From contig WELB01000204.1 in NCBI GenBank assembly GCA_009602725.1, forward strand, positions 87,679 through 151,678: 64,000 nucleotides of DNA. Reading direction: 5' to 3'. Origin of the DNA: Spirogloea muscicola. Its lineage: Eukaryota; Streptophyta; Zygnematophyceae; Spirogloeales; Spirogloeaceae. Below are positions 42,231 to 51,168 of the stretch, piece by piece (the first letter of the stretch is position 1; every line of letters begins with the position of its first letter). The notes beneath the pieces were generated by a model. That model worked only from the letters and a program-made list of their open reading frames with translations, searched no databases and was not told the origin of the DNA. The position numbers and the translations under genes were made by a program.

Positions 42231-42534
42231 TCAGTAAGCACATCTACGATTGTGGGCCGTTGCAGCAAGGCCGACCCTGAACTCGTCAGATTTTTGCGGC
42301 CGTCAATTATCACATTCCTATCTGTTTTCTGCTTCATCGCTCTCCTTCCACGATGTGAGGATGCAAATGTCAGTGAAGCTTGCAGCAACATCATTCTGGT
42401 CCAGGAGTTACTGGCACTTGTCATGTGGTATTTAAGCAGAGAACACGGAATACTTGCTGGTCAGTGAAAGCATATGCATGGACACGTGCTGATCCATATC
42501 TGTAGGCCATGACTAGCAAAGCAAATCCTTGACG

Positions 42535-44502
42535 TTATGAGTCCTGGTTGCCATTGCGATGGACATGACAGATGTCCAAGTATGCAGGCGAACCATTAAA
42601 GAATTTGGAAAGCTTCCAAGGTGAGTCAAACAACTCTAAGCAGCACGGGTCGGAGGTCCTTGTAAGCGGGACTCTACCCCCTAAGAAATAGCTAGAAGCA
42701 TCTAGGCCAATCTCGCAAATTTTTGGGCAGGTAGAGAGTATGTCATGAAGAAGAACAGTCAAATCGAAGCTGGGGCAATCCTGCACCTGCAGTGCCTGCA
42801 ACTGCGAACAAGCACTCATCAAATGATGCACATCTCGGGCGTGCATTTGCCGGCAGGAGAGACTCCTGACAGAGTCAAGCTTAAGGCCGCTCCTTACATC
42901 CCAAGGGACAGGAGCATATTTAGATAATCTAGAAGCCCAAGGCCGAATATCTCTCTCAGGATCAGGAACTTCGAGCTCAAGACCAACCAGGCAGCTAAAC
43001 TTGCTGAGCATCTCCACCAACATCTCGCTGTCCATGAAAGGCCACGACCGGGATCTAGAGACATGGATGCTCAAGGACGTGAGACTTGGGAACCATTGTC
43101 CAAAGGACAGGAACTGCCGCTCCATGTGCTCGTAAGCTGGGAGGAAGGAGCATCTAAGGGAGCGCAAAAGTGGCAGCTGGTGGTGGTGAGGAACAGCGGC
43201 CTCCTGGAAGCTGACTTCATGCAGCTGGAGTGCCTGCAGACTTGGGGTGCACAGCAAGAGGAAGCCTAGCAGATGTGACCAGTTAATGCTCCAATGCTTC
43301 AAGGTGAGCGTAGCAAGACATCTCATCTGGCCGCTGCCATTGGGTAACAACTCGTCCAAATCTAGCCCTGCTGGGTTCATCTCATCATGCTCTGGACCTT
43401 CCAGGGAGAGATCACGCAAACGTGGGCAATAGGCAATGAAGGCAGCCAACACATCTGGCTCTCCATGAAGTTCATCAAAATCCAGAAACAAAGATACTAC
43501 CTCCAGGTGCGCAACTCGTTGCGCAAGTGGTTGACCCAGAATTGGTCACTGACCAGCTTGGTGAGGAAGGGGCGCTCTGCCAATATTCTAAGCGGCAAAT
43601 CTGTGGACAGCCCTGAGCACCTCTTCAACTGTACACTCTGAAGCTGGCGGCAACTGGCTGCAATCTGCCGAACCCCAGAGGCCGTGATATTGTGGATGTC
43701 TGCCAGCTCGAGCACCCGAAGCTGCTGTGAGTGTCCCGCCACGTGCCGCAAGCCCTCGTCTGAAAATGTTGAGGTCTCACCACGTTTGCCATACATTTTC
43801 AAATCAGAGAGCTCCAGATATGTCAAACAGCGGCAGAGTGACGTGATGATGCGCACGTCCTCGTCTGCCAGCACGCAGTGTTGCATTGTCAGGAGGCCGA
43901 AGGTCAAGGCTCTTCTGCCAACACCCGGCATTGCCCTTCTGCAGCCATTGCAGCTGCAGTCTTTTTCGTGTTTGTGTGCTTGCGGTGCAAATGCACAAGA
44001 ATAACGGCGGCCGTGCAGTCAGCGGAGCGGCGCAGAGGGATGGCGCTGTCGCTCACCTCCCACCTTCATGCTGTGCAGGGCCAGGCTCTCGAGCCCCGTG
44101 AGCCGAGTGATGCTGCTGTGGACGGTCGCGCAACTGGAGTCCCGCAGGGTCAGCCGCCGGAGGAGCGGCGTGTGCTCGAGGGCAGCAAGGCCTGCCGCGC
44201 CTCCGCTCGAGTCCCCGGACAGATCTAGGTGGAGCTCGGTGAGGCCCGGGAAGGCCGCCAGGAAGCCCGGGTTCTCGCCCCGCGGGCGGTCGGCGAGGCC
44301 GAGGCGCTCGAGCGCGGGCGCGGCGGCCGCCGGCGGGGGCCCGAGCNGAGGGCGCGCCACGCCGGCGCCTCGGCGAAGCAGGCCGTGCCGCTGCTGGCGG
44401 CAACGGGGCGGGCGATCGTGACGCGCCACAGGACGCCCTCCAGCAGCTCGTCCGGCAGGAGCTCGATTCCTCCGCCTGCCGCGGCGGGTCTCGCGGCGGA
44501 CA

Positions 44503-44503
<1 letters not shown>
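42535..44503 (-). pseudogene. LRR copy E (F-box/LRR family), frameshifted
   Basis: The start is ATG at 44503 (GCCGCCATGTCCGCC). The F-box begins LPDELLEGVLWRVT and continues to ACFAEAPAWRAL before N at 44347. The first LRR unit has LERLGLADRPRGENPGFL and FPGLTELHLDLSGDSSGG, and ends at GTGAGC 44051-44056. The second part is open (43497-43931: MQHCVLADEDVRIITSLC) until a short deletion near 43,495 removes ELPGLA and shifts the frame; LRRs continue at 42535-43491 to the family end (SPWKLSKFF, HVHRNGNQDS, TAA). A single lesion plus the N gap makes it a recent pseudogene or an assembly victim. Confidence 0.65.
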
Positions 44504-44540
<37 letters not shown>

Positions 44541-44840
44541 TGCAGAACGAGACTCGTTGAAGGAAGGCGCGCGGTGCGCTTGGATATTGACAATGTCCAC
44601 CCCTTGGCTTCTCCCAGCCACCAGTCAATTCGGCCGCGCTTTTCTCTTGCGGACGGAGCCCGCCACCCTGCCTATGGTGTCTTCGCTCGTTCGCGCAGCG
44701 CCAGGGCAGGCCAGCGGAGTGTGGCAGGGCCTATCCTCAGTGGGCGAAGCACTTTCTTTCTTATCTTGCGCGCGGCCAGCGCCGCCACCAACAGTCCCTA
44801 AAGGGGCAAGGGCTGTGATAGAAGAAATTGCCTGCCCGAA

Positions 44841-45142
44841 AGAAGAAGAAGTGGCACTCCCAATGGGGGCAAGGGCTGCGAAAAGCCAGCCCAAAAAGAA
44901 TTCATAAAGGTTCAGAGGGGCCTAAGAGCGGTGAGCAGCTACAAAGGGGCCTGAGGATGCTATGGTAACACAGGGGGAGGATGGATCACTCAGTAAGTAC
45001 GAGTGAGGAGCCTCAGATCCGACAGACTAGCTGCCGGGAAGCTATTACCCTGACGAAAGCCAGAGCCCGCAGCGAGAGCACGGCCAGCTCGCAGATGCAA
45101 AGCGTGGGCCATGGACCGCTGCAGGGATACAGAGAGGCGCAT
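44841..45142 (-). mobile_element. 5'-truncated LINE family 1 insertion, TSD CCGAA
   Basis: 302 bp flanked by CCGAA (44836-44840 and 45143-45147). On the minus strand it holds the last about 50 codons (ending SDLRLLTRTY), about 100 bp of 3' UTR, the GGGCTGGC...GCAGCCC hairpin, and ends CACTTCTTCT. It sits inside another family-1 tail. Confidence 0.7.
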
Positions 45143-45224
45143 CCGAAAGAAGAAGAAGGTGGCTCTCCCGATGGGGGCAAGGGCTGTGAAAAGCCCGAAA
45201 GCCCGAAAAGAGTTGGCAAGGTAC

Positions 45225-45490
45225 CACGAGTAGATGCCCATGCATATGCTCTCACTGACAAGCAAGTCCTTCTTGCTATCTGCTTTACATACCACATGAC
45301 AAACAAGTGTCAGTAATGTCAGGACCAGTAAGATACTTGCTGCAATTCCTACTGACATCTGCATCCTCACATAGTGAAGGAAAGTGATAAAGCAGAATAC
45401 AAATTCATCTACATATATAACGAGGAATTGATGGCCACTAAAAAAGGGCGGTTTTAGTGACGGGCTAGCTGCAAGGGCCCACATCTGTAG
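45225..45490 (+). repeat. Orphan 3' flank of a lost LRR copy
   Basis: GTAGATGCCCATGCATATGC, AAGTGTCAGTAATGTC, TGACATCTGCATCCTCACAT and CTGCAAGGGCCCACATCTG match the downstream flanks of LRR copies G and H in order, but no LRR coding sequence precedes it. Confidence 0.65.
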
Positions 45491-45756
45491 ATGTGCTTAC
45501 AATTCTGTAACTTCGATAAGCCGATTGACTGTCAGCAAAGGCTTGGTTAACGGGCACGAATCACCAAATGATTGATAAATGTCGTGAAACGTGGCTGAAG
45601 TAAAGAGTTATATCATCCCCCTCTCCACGGTTGGATGTGCTAAAAGCGAGCAGTTTCCTGTAATCCTTCCCGGATGTTGTGCATGCTATTTTGGGCTGGC
45701 CTTTCACAGCCATCGCCCCTTCAGAGAGAGTAGTTTTTCTTCTCTAATTCAGCACA

Positions 45757-45954
45757 GTGAGCGACCAGATCTTTAACGTCGCAGGCTCTCAGACCCTGGT
45801 GTATGAAAACGGCATCTTCTTCTCTGCAGCATTGCCTGTCAAATGCAATGCATCTTTTGCCTGTCGTGCCCTGGCTGCCGCCTCGGGCCAGAGGCGATTT
45901 GACTCCTCTCTGGAGACTTCTTTCGGACTTGCGGCTGCTAAGTATGATCACTGA
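45757..45954 (+). pseudogene. Divergent LINE C-terminal end
   Basis: The plus frame contains FNVAGSQTLVYENGIFFSAA and FACRALAAASGQRR, a distant version of FNAAGSWAQVYRMRLSVSL and AGRALAAASGFRR. A similar version lies at 59,550-59,700, so it is a separate subfamily. Both are preceded by a GGGCTGGCCTTTCACAGCC-like hairpin. Confidence 0.5.
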
Positions 45955-46347
45955 GCAGTGGTCTCTAAGCTTTCCAGCTCTTTCTTACCTTGTCTGACAT
46001 TCTGTAGGCTACCTTTTATTCCCAGCCCTCGCCCCCTTGGAGAAGCTGCTACTTTTTGCTCTCATCATCAGAAGGAGACAAGACAGTGAGGCAGCTCGTT
46101 GGAATGGAAGTACGAATGAAAGCTCCATAAGGAGCGAGGGCAATGATTAGAAGTACAAATGAAAGATCCATAAGGAGCGAGGGCTGTGAAAAGCCTGCCC
46201 ACGACTGACTGGAAGCTTTTCCCAAGTAGGAGGCAATGACTGTGACTGTGTCCATTCCTTTGGGCTGGCCTCTCCAAGCCACCAGTCAATCTGGCCATGC
46301 TTGCTTTGAAAGGCCAGCCCAAAAGAAACGGACAAGGTCCAACGGAG

Positions 46348-47483
46348 CCGAAATATTGCGCAAGTGGTTGACCCAGAACTGGTCACTGACCAGCTCGGTG
46401 AGGAAGGGGCGCTCTGCCAATATTCTCAGAGGCAAATTTGTGGACAGCCCTGAGCAACTGCTCAACTGTACACTCTGAAGCTGGCAGCAATTGGCTGCAA
46501 TCTGCCAGACCCCAGCGGCCGTGATGGTGCAGATGTCCGCCAGCTTGAGCACCAGAAGCTGCTGTCAATTGTCCGCCACGTGACTCAAGCCCTTGTCCGA
46601 TACTGAGATCTCAGAATATCTGCCATATAGATTCAATTGAGAGACCTTCAGACACGTCAAAGCAGAGCGGCGCAGAGGGCGCGCGCTGTCGCTCACCTCC
46701 CACCACAAGCAAGCGCAAGGCCAGGCTCTCGAGCGCCGTGAGCCGAGAGAGGCTGCGGAAGGCAAAGCAGTCAGGGCTCTGCAGGGTCAGCCGCCGGAGG
46801 CGCGGCGGGTGCTCGAGGGCAGCGAGGCGTGCCGCGCCTCGACTCAAGTTCCCGATCGGATATATCCACTCCACCATGTGGAGCTCGGTGAGGCCCGGGA
46901 AGGCTGCCAGGAAGCCCGGGCTCTCGCCCGGCGGGCGGAAGGCGAGGCCGAGGCGCTCGAGCGCGGGCGCGGCGGCCGCCGGCGGGGGCCCGAGCGCAGG
47001 ANGAGCGCCGTGAGCCGGGTGAGGCCGCTGCAAAGGCCCGCGCATCCGGAGCCCTGCAGGGTCAGCCGCCGGAGGCGCGGCGTATGCTCGAGGGCAGCGA
47101 GGTCTGCCGCGAGGCTCGAGCCCCCCATCAAACATAGGCGGAGCTCGGTGAGGCCCGGGAAGGCCGCCAGGATGCTCAGGCCCTCGTACGGCGGGCGGCG
47201 AGGCCGAGGCGCTCGATTGCGAGCGGGGGCCCGAGCGGCGGCGGCCTTCCGAAACGGAACCACTTCTCTTCCAGCGCCAGGCCGCGGCGGGCGCGCGGAC
47301 GAAGGTGCACCAGCGGCGGCAGACGGCGGCGAGGGCGCGCCACGCCGGCGCCTCGGCGAAGCAGGCGGGCCCGCTGAGGGCTGCGGCAGGGCGGGCGACC
47401 GTCGCCCGCCGCATCACGCGCTCCAAAAGCTCGTCCGGCAAGGGGTCGACGCCGTCAGCCGCGGCGGAGTTTGCGGCGGACAT
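46348..47483 (-). pseudogene. LRR copy F (F-box/LRR family) with full F-box, C-terminal part lost
   Basis: The start is ATG at 47483. This copy keeps the complete F-box: LPDELLERVMRRAT, ACFAEAPAWRALAAVCRRWC and TFVRAPAAAWRWK. The first LRR unit is present twice: one at 47,040-47,260 (FPGLTELRLCLMGGS), then N at 47002, and a second (LERLGLAFRPPGESPGFL, FPGLTELHMVEW) ending at GTGAGC 46691-46696. The second part stops after QFWVNHLRN at 46348, where LINE-like DNA begins. It is dead, but it is the reference for the F-box of the family. Confidence 0.65.
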
Positions 47484-47638
47484 GGCGGCGCCTGCCGGCG
47501 GCGGCGGCAGCGGCGGCAAGGAGGTGCAGCTCGAGAGGGGAGGAGACAGAAAGGTGGCGCGCGGTACGAGGACCCATGCAGAAAACGAGGAGCCAAAGCC
47601 TAAGGTGGGGCTGGTAGTTGGTAAACGCTACGAGGGTA

Positions 47639-47935
47639 GTCAGATGAGTGCTGCAGCTCTCTCCGCTCTTCTTGGCCCGGCTTGCGCGACACGCTGTGTC
47701 CGGCAGGCGGGGCGAGCAGGCCGCCTTCAACGCCGCTGGCTCTCGCTAGCGCAGGGTGATCCGCATGCGCCTGTCCATATGACTCCAGCGGCATGGCCCA
47801 CGCCTTGCATCTGCGTGCTGGCCGTGCTCTTGCTGCTGCCTCTGGCTTTCGTCAGGGGGTTTGCTTTGCGGCTGGCAGTCTTTCGGATTTGCGGCTCCTC
47901 ACTCGTGGTATTGATTGTTGTATCCCAACCCACTT
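47639..47935 (+). pseudogene. LINE family 1 C-terminal fragment, frameshifted
   Basis: Shows RQAGRAGRLQRRWLSLAQG, a shifted version of RRRGEPADFNAAGSWAQ, and then the AGRALAAASGF region and SDLRLLTRG in alternating frames. It is 5'-truncated right after LRR copy F. Confidence 0.5.
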
Positions 47936-48236
47936 CTGAGCCAGCGCTTTTGGCCAATCATTTCTATTATTGGGCTGGCCACTCCCAGCGGGATTTCCCT
48001 CTTTTTCTATGGCGAATCTGCGCACCTTGTCAACAGTTTTTGGGCTGGGTTTTCACATCAACAGCCCTTGCCCCCTTTGTTTCAAATTCACAAAATTTTT
48101 CCTTTGGGAGAGCCACTCTTTGGCCCCTACGGCACCTTGTCAATCTTTTTTCGGGCTGGCTTTTCACAGCCCTTGCCCCTTTGTCCTTATCCCCTTGTCC
48201 GTCTCCTTTGCGAGACGCCACTTCCTTTCAAACTCA

Positions 48237-49101
48237 TGCGCACCGCGCGGCTCTCTTGTTGGCGTCGAGTGTCAGCTTGTTTGCAGCGAGCTCAGGCTCA
48301 TGCGTTGCATCCCCCGCCGTGCCTGCTGGGCGTGCTGCAGTGTAAATGTGGGGAGCGATCGACGGACCCGGCGGAGCTGGCGGCGCATATCCTCCGCTGC
48401 GCCACTGGAGGCGAGCGTACAGCTGCTCACGATCTCCTGCGTAATGCCATGTTCGGCATCTTTCAGGAGGCCGGCTACACGGTGGCGCTGGAGAACTCTT
48501 CCGTCATGCCCATCCTCCAGAGGGCCGACGGACTCCATACGCGCCGTGTCGACTTGTTGGCGTCAATGCCGGGCGGCGAGGCGCACATCATCGCTGACGT
48601 GGTCACCACTGATGTGGTCGACCGCTCCAATCCGGGGCTCTCTGCCTCAATGGGCGAGCTTTGTCTCTGCCTCGCGGGCTGACCACGCAGCAACGAAGGC
48701 CGCTCGCAGCAAGGCGGCCAAACACGCCGACCACCCGGTTGCAGATGTGTTCGTCCCCCTGGCTGTGGACTTGCACGGGGCTCTCGGGTCTCAGTGGCTC
48801 GACCTGCTGGCCAGGCTTGCGCGGCGCGCTGTGTCCCGCAGGCGCGGTGAGCCGGCGGACTTCAACGCCGCTGGCTCGTGGGCTCAAGTATACAGTATGA
48901 GATTGTCTGTATCCCTTCAGCGATCCATGGCCCACGCTCTGCATCTGCGTGCTGGCCGTGCTCTCGCTGCGGCCTCCGGCTTTCGTCGGGGGGATTGTAT
49001 TCCGGCAGCTAGTCTGTCGGATCTGCGGCTCCTCACTCGTAACTACTGAGTGATCCATCATCCCCCTGATTTGACATAGCATCTTCCAACCCCTTTGTAG
49101 C
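48237..49101 (+). pseudogene. LINE family 1, C-terminal domain with one frameshift
   Basis: The first frame (to 48,682) reads RRVSACLQRAQAHALH, the zinc motif CKCGERSTDPAELAAHILRC (CxC...HxxxC), TAAHDLLRNAMFGIFQEAGY, NSSVMPIL, RRVDLLASMPGGEAHIIADV. A shift near 48,650 moves to a frame (ending 49,049) with FVPLAVDLHGALGSQWLDLL, EPADFNAAGSWAQVYSMRL, RAGRALAAASGFRR and SDLRLLTRNY. The zinc motif followed by HD, RRVD and D before VV resembles the RLE-type endonuclease end of non-LTR elements. The 3' UTR is cut by a second LINE at 49102. Confidence 0.65.
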
Positions 49102-49750
49102 AGAAGAAGTGGCACTCCCAATGGGGGCAAGGGCTGCGAAAAGCCAGCCCAAAAAGAATTGACAAAGATTCGAAGGGGCCGAAAAAGCGTGGAGCAGCTA
49201 CAAAGGGGACTGAAGTGGCTATGGTAGAGCAGGAAGAGGATGGATCACTCAGTAGTGACGGGTGAGGAGCCTCAGATCCGACAGACTAGCTGCCGGAAAC
49301 GTATCCCCCTGTCGAAAGCTGGAGGCCGCAGCGAGAGCACGGCCAGCACGCAGATGCAGAGCGTGGGCCATGGACCGCTGAAGGGATACAGACAGTCTCA
49401 TCCGGTAGACCTGGGCCCAGGAGCCAGCGGCGTTAAAGTCAGCCGGCTCGCCGCGCCTACGGGACACAGCTCGCCGCGCAAGCCTGGCCAGCAGGTCAAG
49501 CCACTGGGACCCGAGAGCCCTGTGTACTACACCACAGCCAAGGGGACGAACTCAGCAGCAGGTGGGTGGTCGGAGTGCTTGGCCGCCTTGCTGCGAGCGG
49601 CCTTCGTGGCAGCGTGGCCAGCCCGCGAGGCAGAGAGCCCCGGGGTGGAGCGGTCGACCACATCAGCGGTGACCACGTCGGCGATGAGGCGCGCGCCGCC
49701 GCCCGGCGTGGACGCCACCAGGTCGACACGGCGCGTATGGGGTCCGTCCG
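49102..49750 (-). mobile_element. LINE family 1 insertion in the 3' UTR of another, TSD TTTGTAGC
   Basis: 649 bp between TTTGTAGC at 49094-49101 and 49751-49758. On the minus strand it holds TPGGGARLIADVVTADVVD, SKAAKHSDHPPAAEFVPLAV, EPADFNAAGSWAQVYRMRL and SDLRLLTRHY (stop 49249). The 3' UTR, hairpin and CACTTCTTCT end follow. One frameshift lies near 49,530. Its exact borders define the family's 3' end. Confidence 0.8.
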
Positions 49751-49799
49751 TTTGTAGCCAGCCCCTCTTCTCTATGGGCGGGCACTTCTCTCTTTGTCC

Positions 49800-50005
49800 G
49801 TATCATGTAGCCTTGTTTAGTCTGCACTCGACTCTGCCTGAACAATGTATTGGCTTGAATTGGCCTCCCTTTCAATTCATGCGCCCCGCGCGCCTTCTCT
49901 CTTTGTAGCTGCTACACGCTTGTACGCTTGTAGGCCCCTCCGAACCTTTTTGGGCTGGCTTTTCGCAGCCCTTGCCCCCATTGGGAGTGCCACTTCTTTC
50001 ACAGC
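49800..50005 (+). repeat. Orphan LRR-unit 5' flank plus LINE family 1 tail
   Basis: ACTCGACTCTGCCTGAACAA at 49,828 and the ATTGGCTTGAATTGGCCTCC block repeat upstream of LRR copy H (56,918). TTTTTGGGCTGGCTTTTCGC at about 49,948 begins a LINE hairpin tail ending GTGCCACTTCTTT. Confidence 0.6.
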
Positions 50006-50038
50006 TACTACCTCATGGTGCAAGCAAGCGCGGCCAGA

Positions 50039-50810
50039 TAAATTTCGTGTATTTGAAACAAACGAAGGCCAAAGGCCAAGTACAAAGGCAAGCACATCTA
50101 AAGACCTACATAATCTACAGCAAAGTGACCCGCTCAGTAACCACGGGTCAAAGAAGAAGTGGCACTCCCAATGGGGGCAAGGGCTGCGAAAAGCCAGCCC
50201 AAAAAGAATTCACAAAGGTTCAGAGGGGCCTAAGAGCGGTGAGCAGCTACAAAGGGGCCTGAGGATGCTATGGGAAAACAGGGGGAGGATGGATCACTCA
50301 GTAATTACGAGTGAGGAGCCTCAGATCCGACAGACTAGCTGCCGGGAAGCTATCACCCTGTCAAAACATGAAGGTCGCTAATCGATGCCTGAACACTAGA
50401 TGTCAGATACGAAGCCCTTCTGCCACCAACTAGAGCTCGGCCAGCTTTCTGGTGCAAGGCATTAGCCTGAGCACGCTGCAAACAGGCCGAAACACGTCGT
50501 CGCAAGAAATGACAGATATGCAGCTGGCAAGCCCAACTCAACCGGAAACACATCTGCACGACGTGTGTAGCCTAGATTGGCAATATTTTGGAGGAGGGTG
50601 TGGAAACGAGGACCCAGACAACCAAAGACGTCGATTGCCGCTGGCAGGAGCTGATCGCATTTAGGGTAGTCGGAGTAATGCTGCAGCTTTCTTTGTTCTG
50701 CAACGCCCACTGCGTGACCAGCGATGTGGGTGGATGCTGGTCCCTTGTACGCCTCCGTTACCACAACGTCGACCAGGGCCCGCGATCCTCCGTGGCCAGA
50801 GTGACTGGTG
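50039..50810 (-). pseudogene. LINE family 2, coding end and 3' tail, interrupted
   Basis: The minus frame at 50462-50800 reads GGSRALVDVVVTEAYKGPAS, AEQRKLQHYSDYPKCDQLLP and FGCLGPRFHTLLQ; a second frame gives LRRRVSACLQRAQANALHQK. The end SDLHVLTG lies near 50,360, where a family-1 insert (50152-50359) cuts in. The tail resumes to 50,039 and ends ACACGAAATTTATC on the minus strand. The upstream zinc and RR-x-D parts are missing. Confidence 0.6.
50152..50359 (-). mobile_element. 208-bp LINE family 1 tail in a family 2 LINE, TSD GTCAA
   Basis: GTCAA at 50147-50151 and 50360-50364. On the minus strand: the last codons (FPAASLSDLRLLTRNY), about 100 bp of UTR, the hairpin, then CACTTCTTCT. Family 1 was therefore active after this family-2 copy had inserted. 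Confidence 0.75.
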
Positions 50811-51013
50811 GCTGGGAGAGGCCAGCCCAAAGGAATGAACAAAGGTCTGAGGGAGTGCTGATTGTCATCCCTGTGCACCGCGCGGCTTCTTTATTCTTGC
50901 CTCTCCCAGCCACCAGTCAATCTGGCCGCGCTGTCTTCATTTATTGGCCACTCAGGCCCTCGATAGCTCCATTGACACCTGATTTCCCGCCAAGCAGTCT
51001 CCCGCCGCACCTC

Positions 51014-51064
<51 letters not shown>

Positions 51065-51168
51065 NNNNNNNNNNNNNNNNNNNNNNNNNNNNNNNNNNNN
51101 NNNNNNNNNNNNNNNNNNNNNNNNNNNNNNNNNNNNNNNNNNNNNNNNNNNNNNNNNNNNNNNNNNNN
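51065..51168. other. 104-N assembly gap at the 5' end of LRR copy G
   Basis: The gap follows a (GCC)n run (51,017-51,064) equivalent to the sequence just before the start codon in other copies, and ends within the first LRR exon (CGCTGGGGCCCCCGCC). The start codon and F-box of copy G are therefore unseen. Confidence 0.95.
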
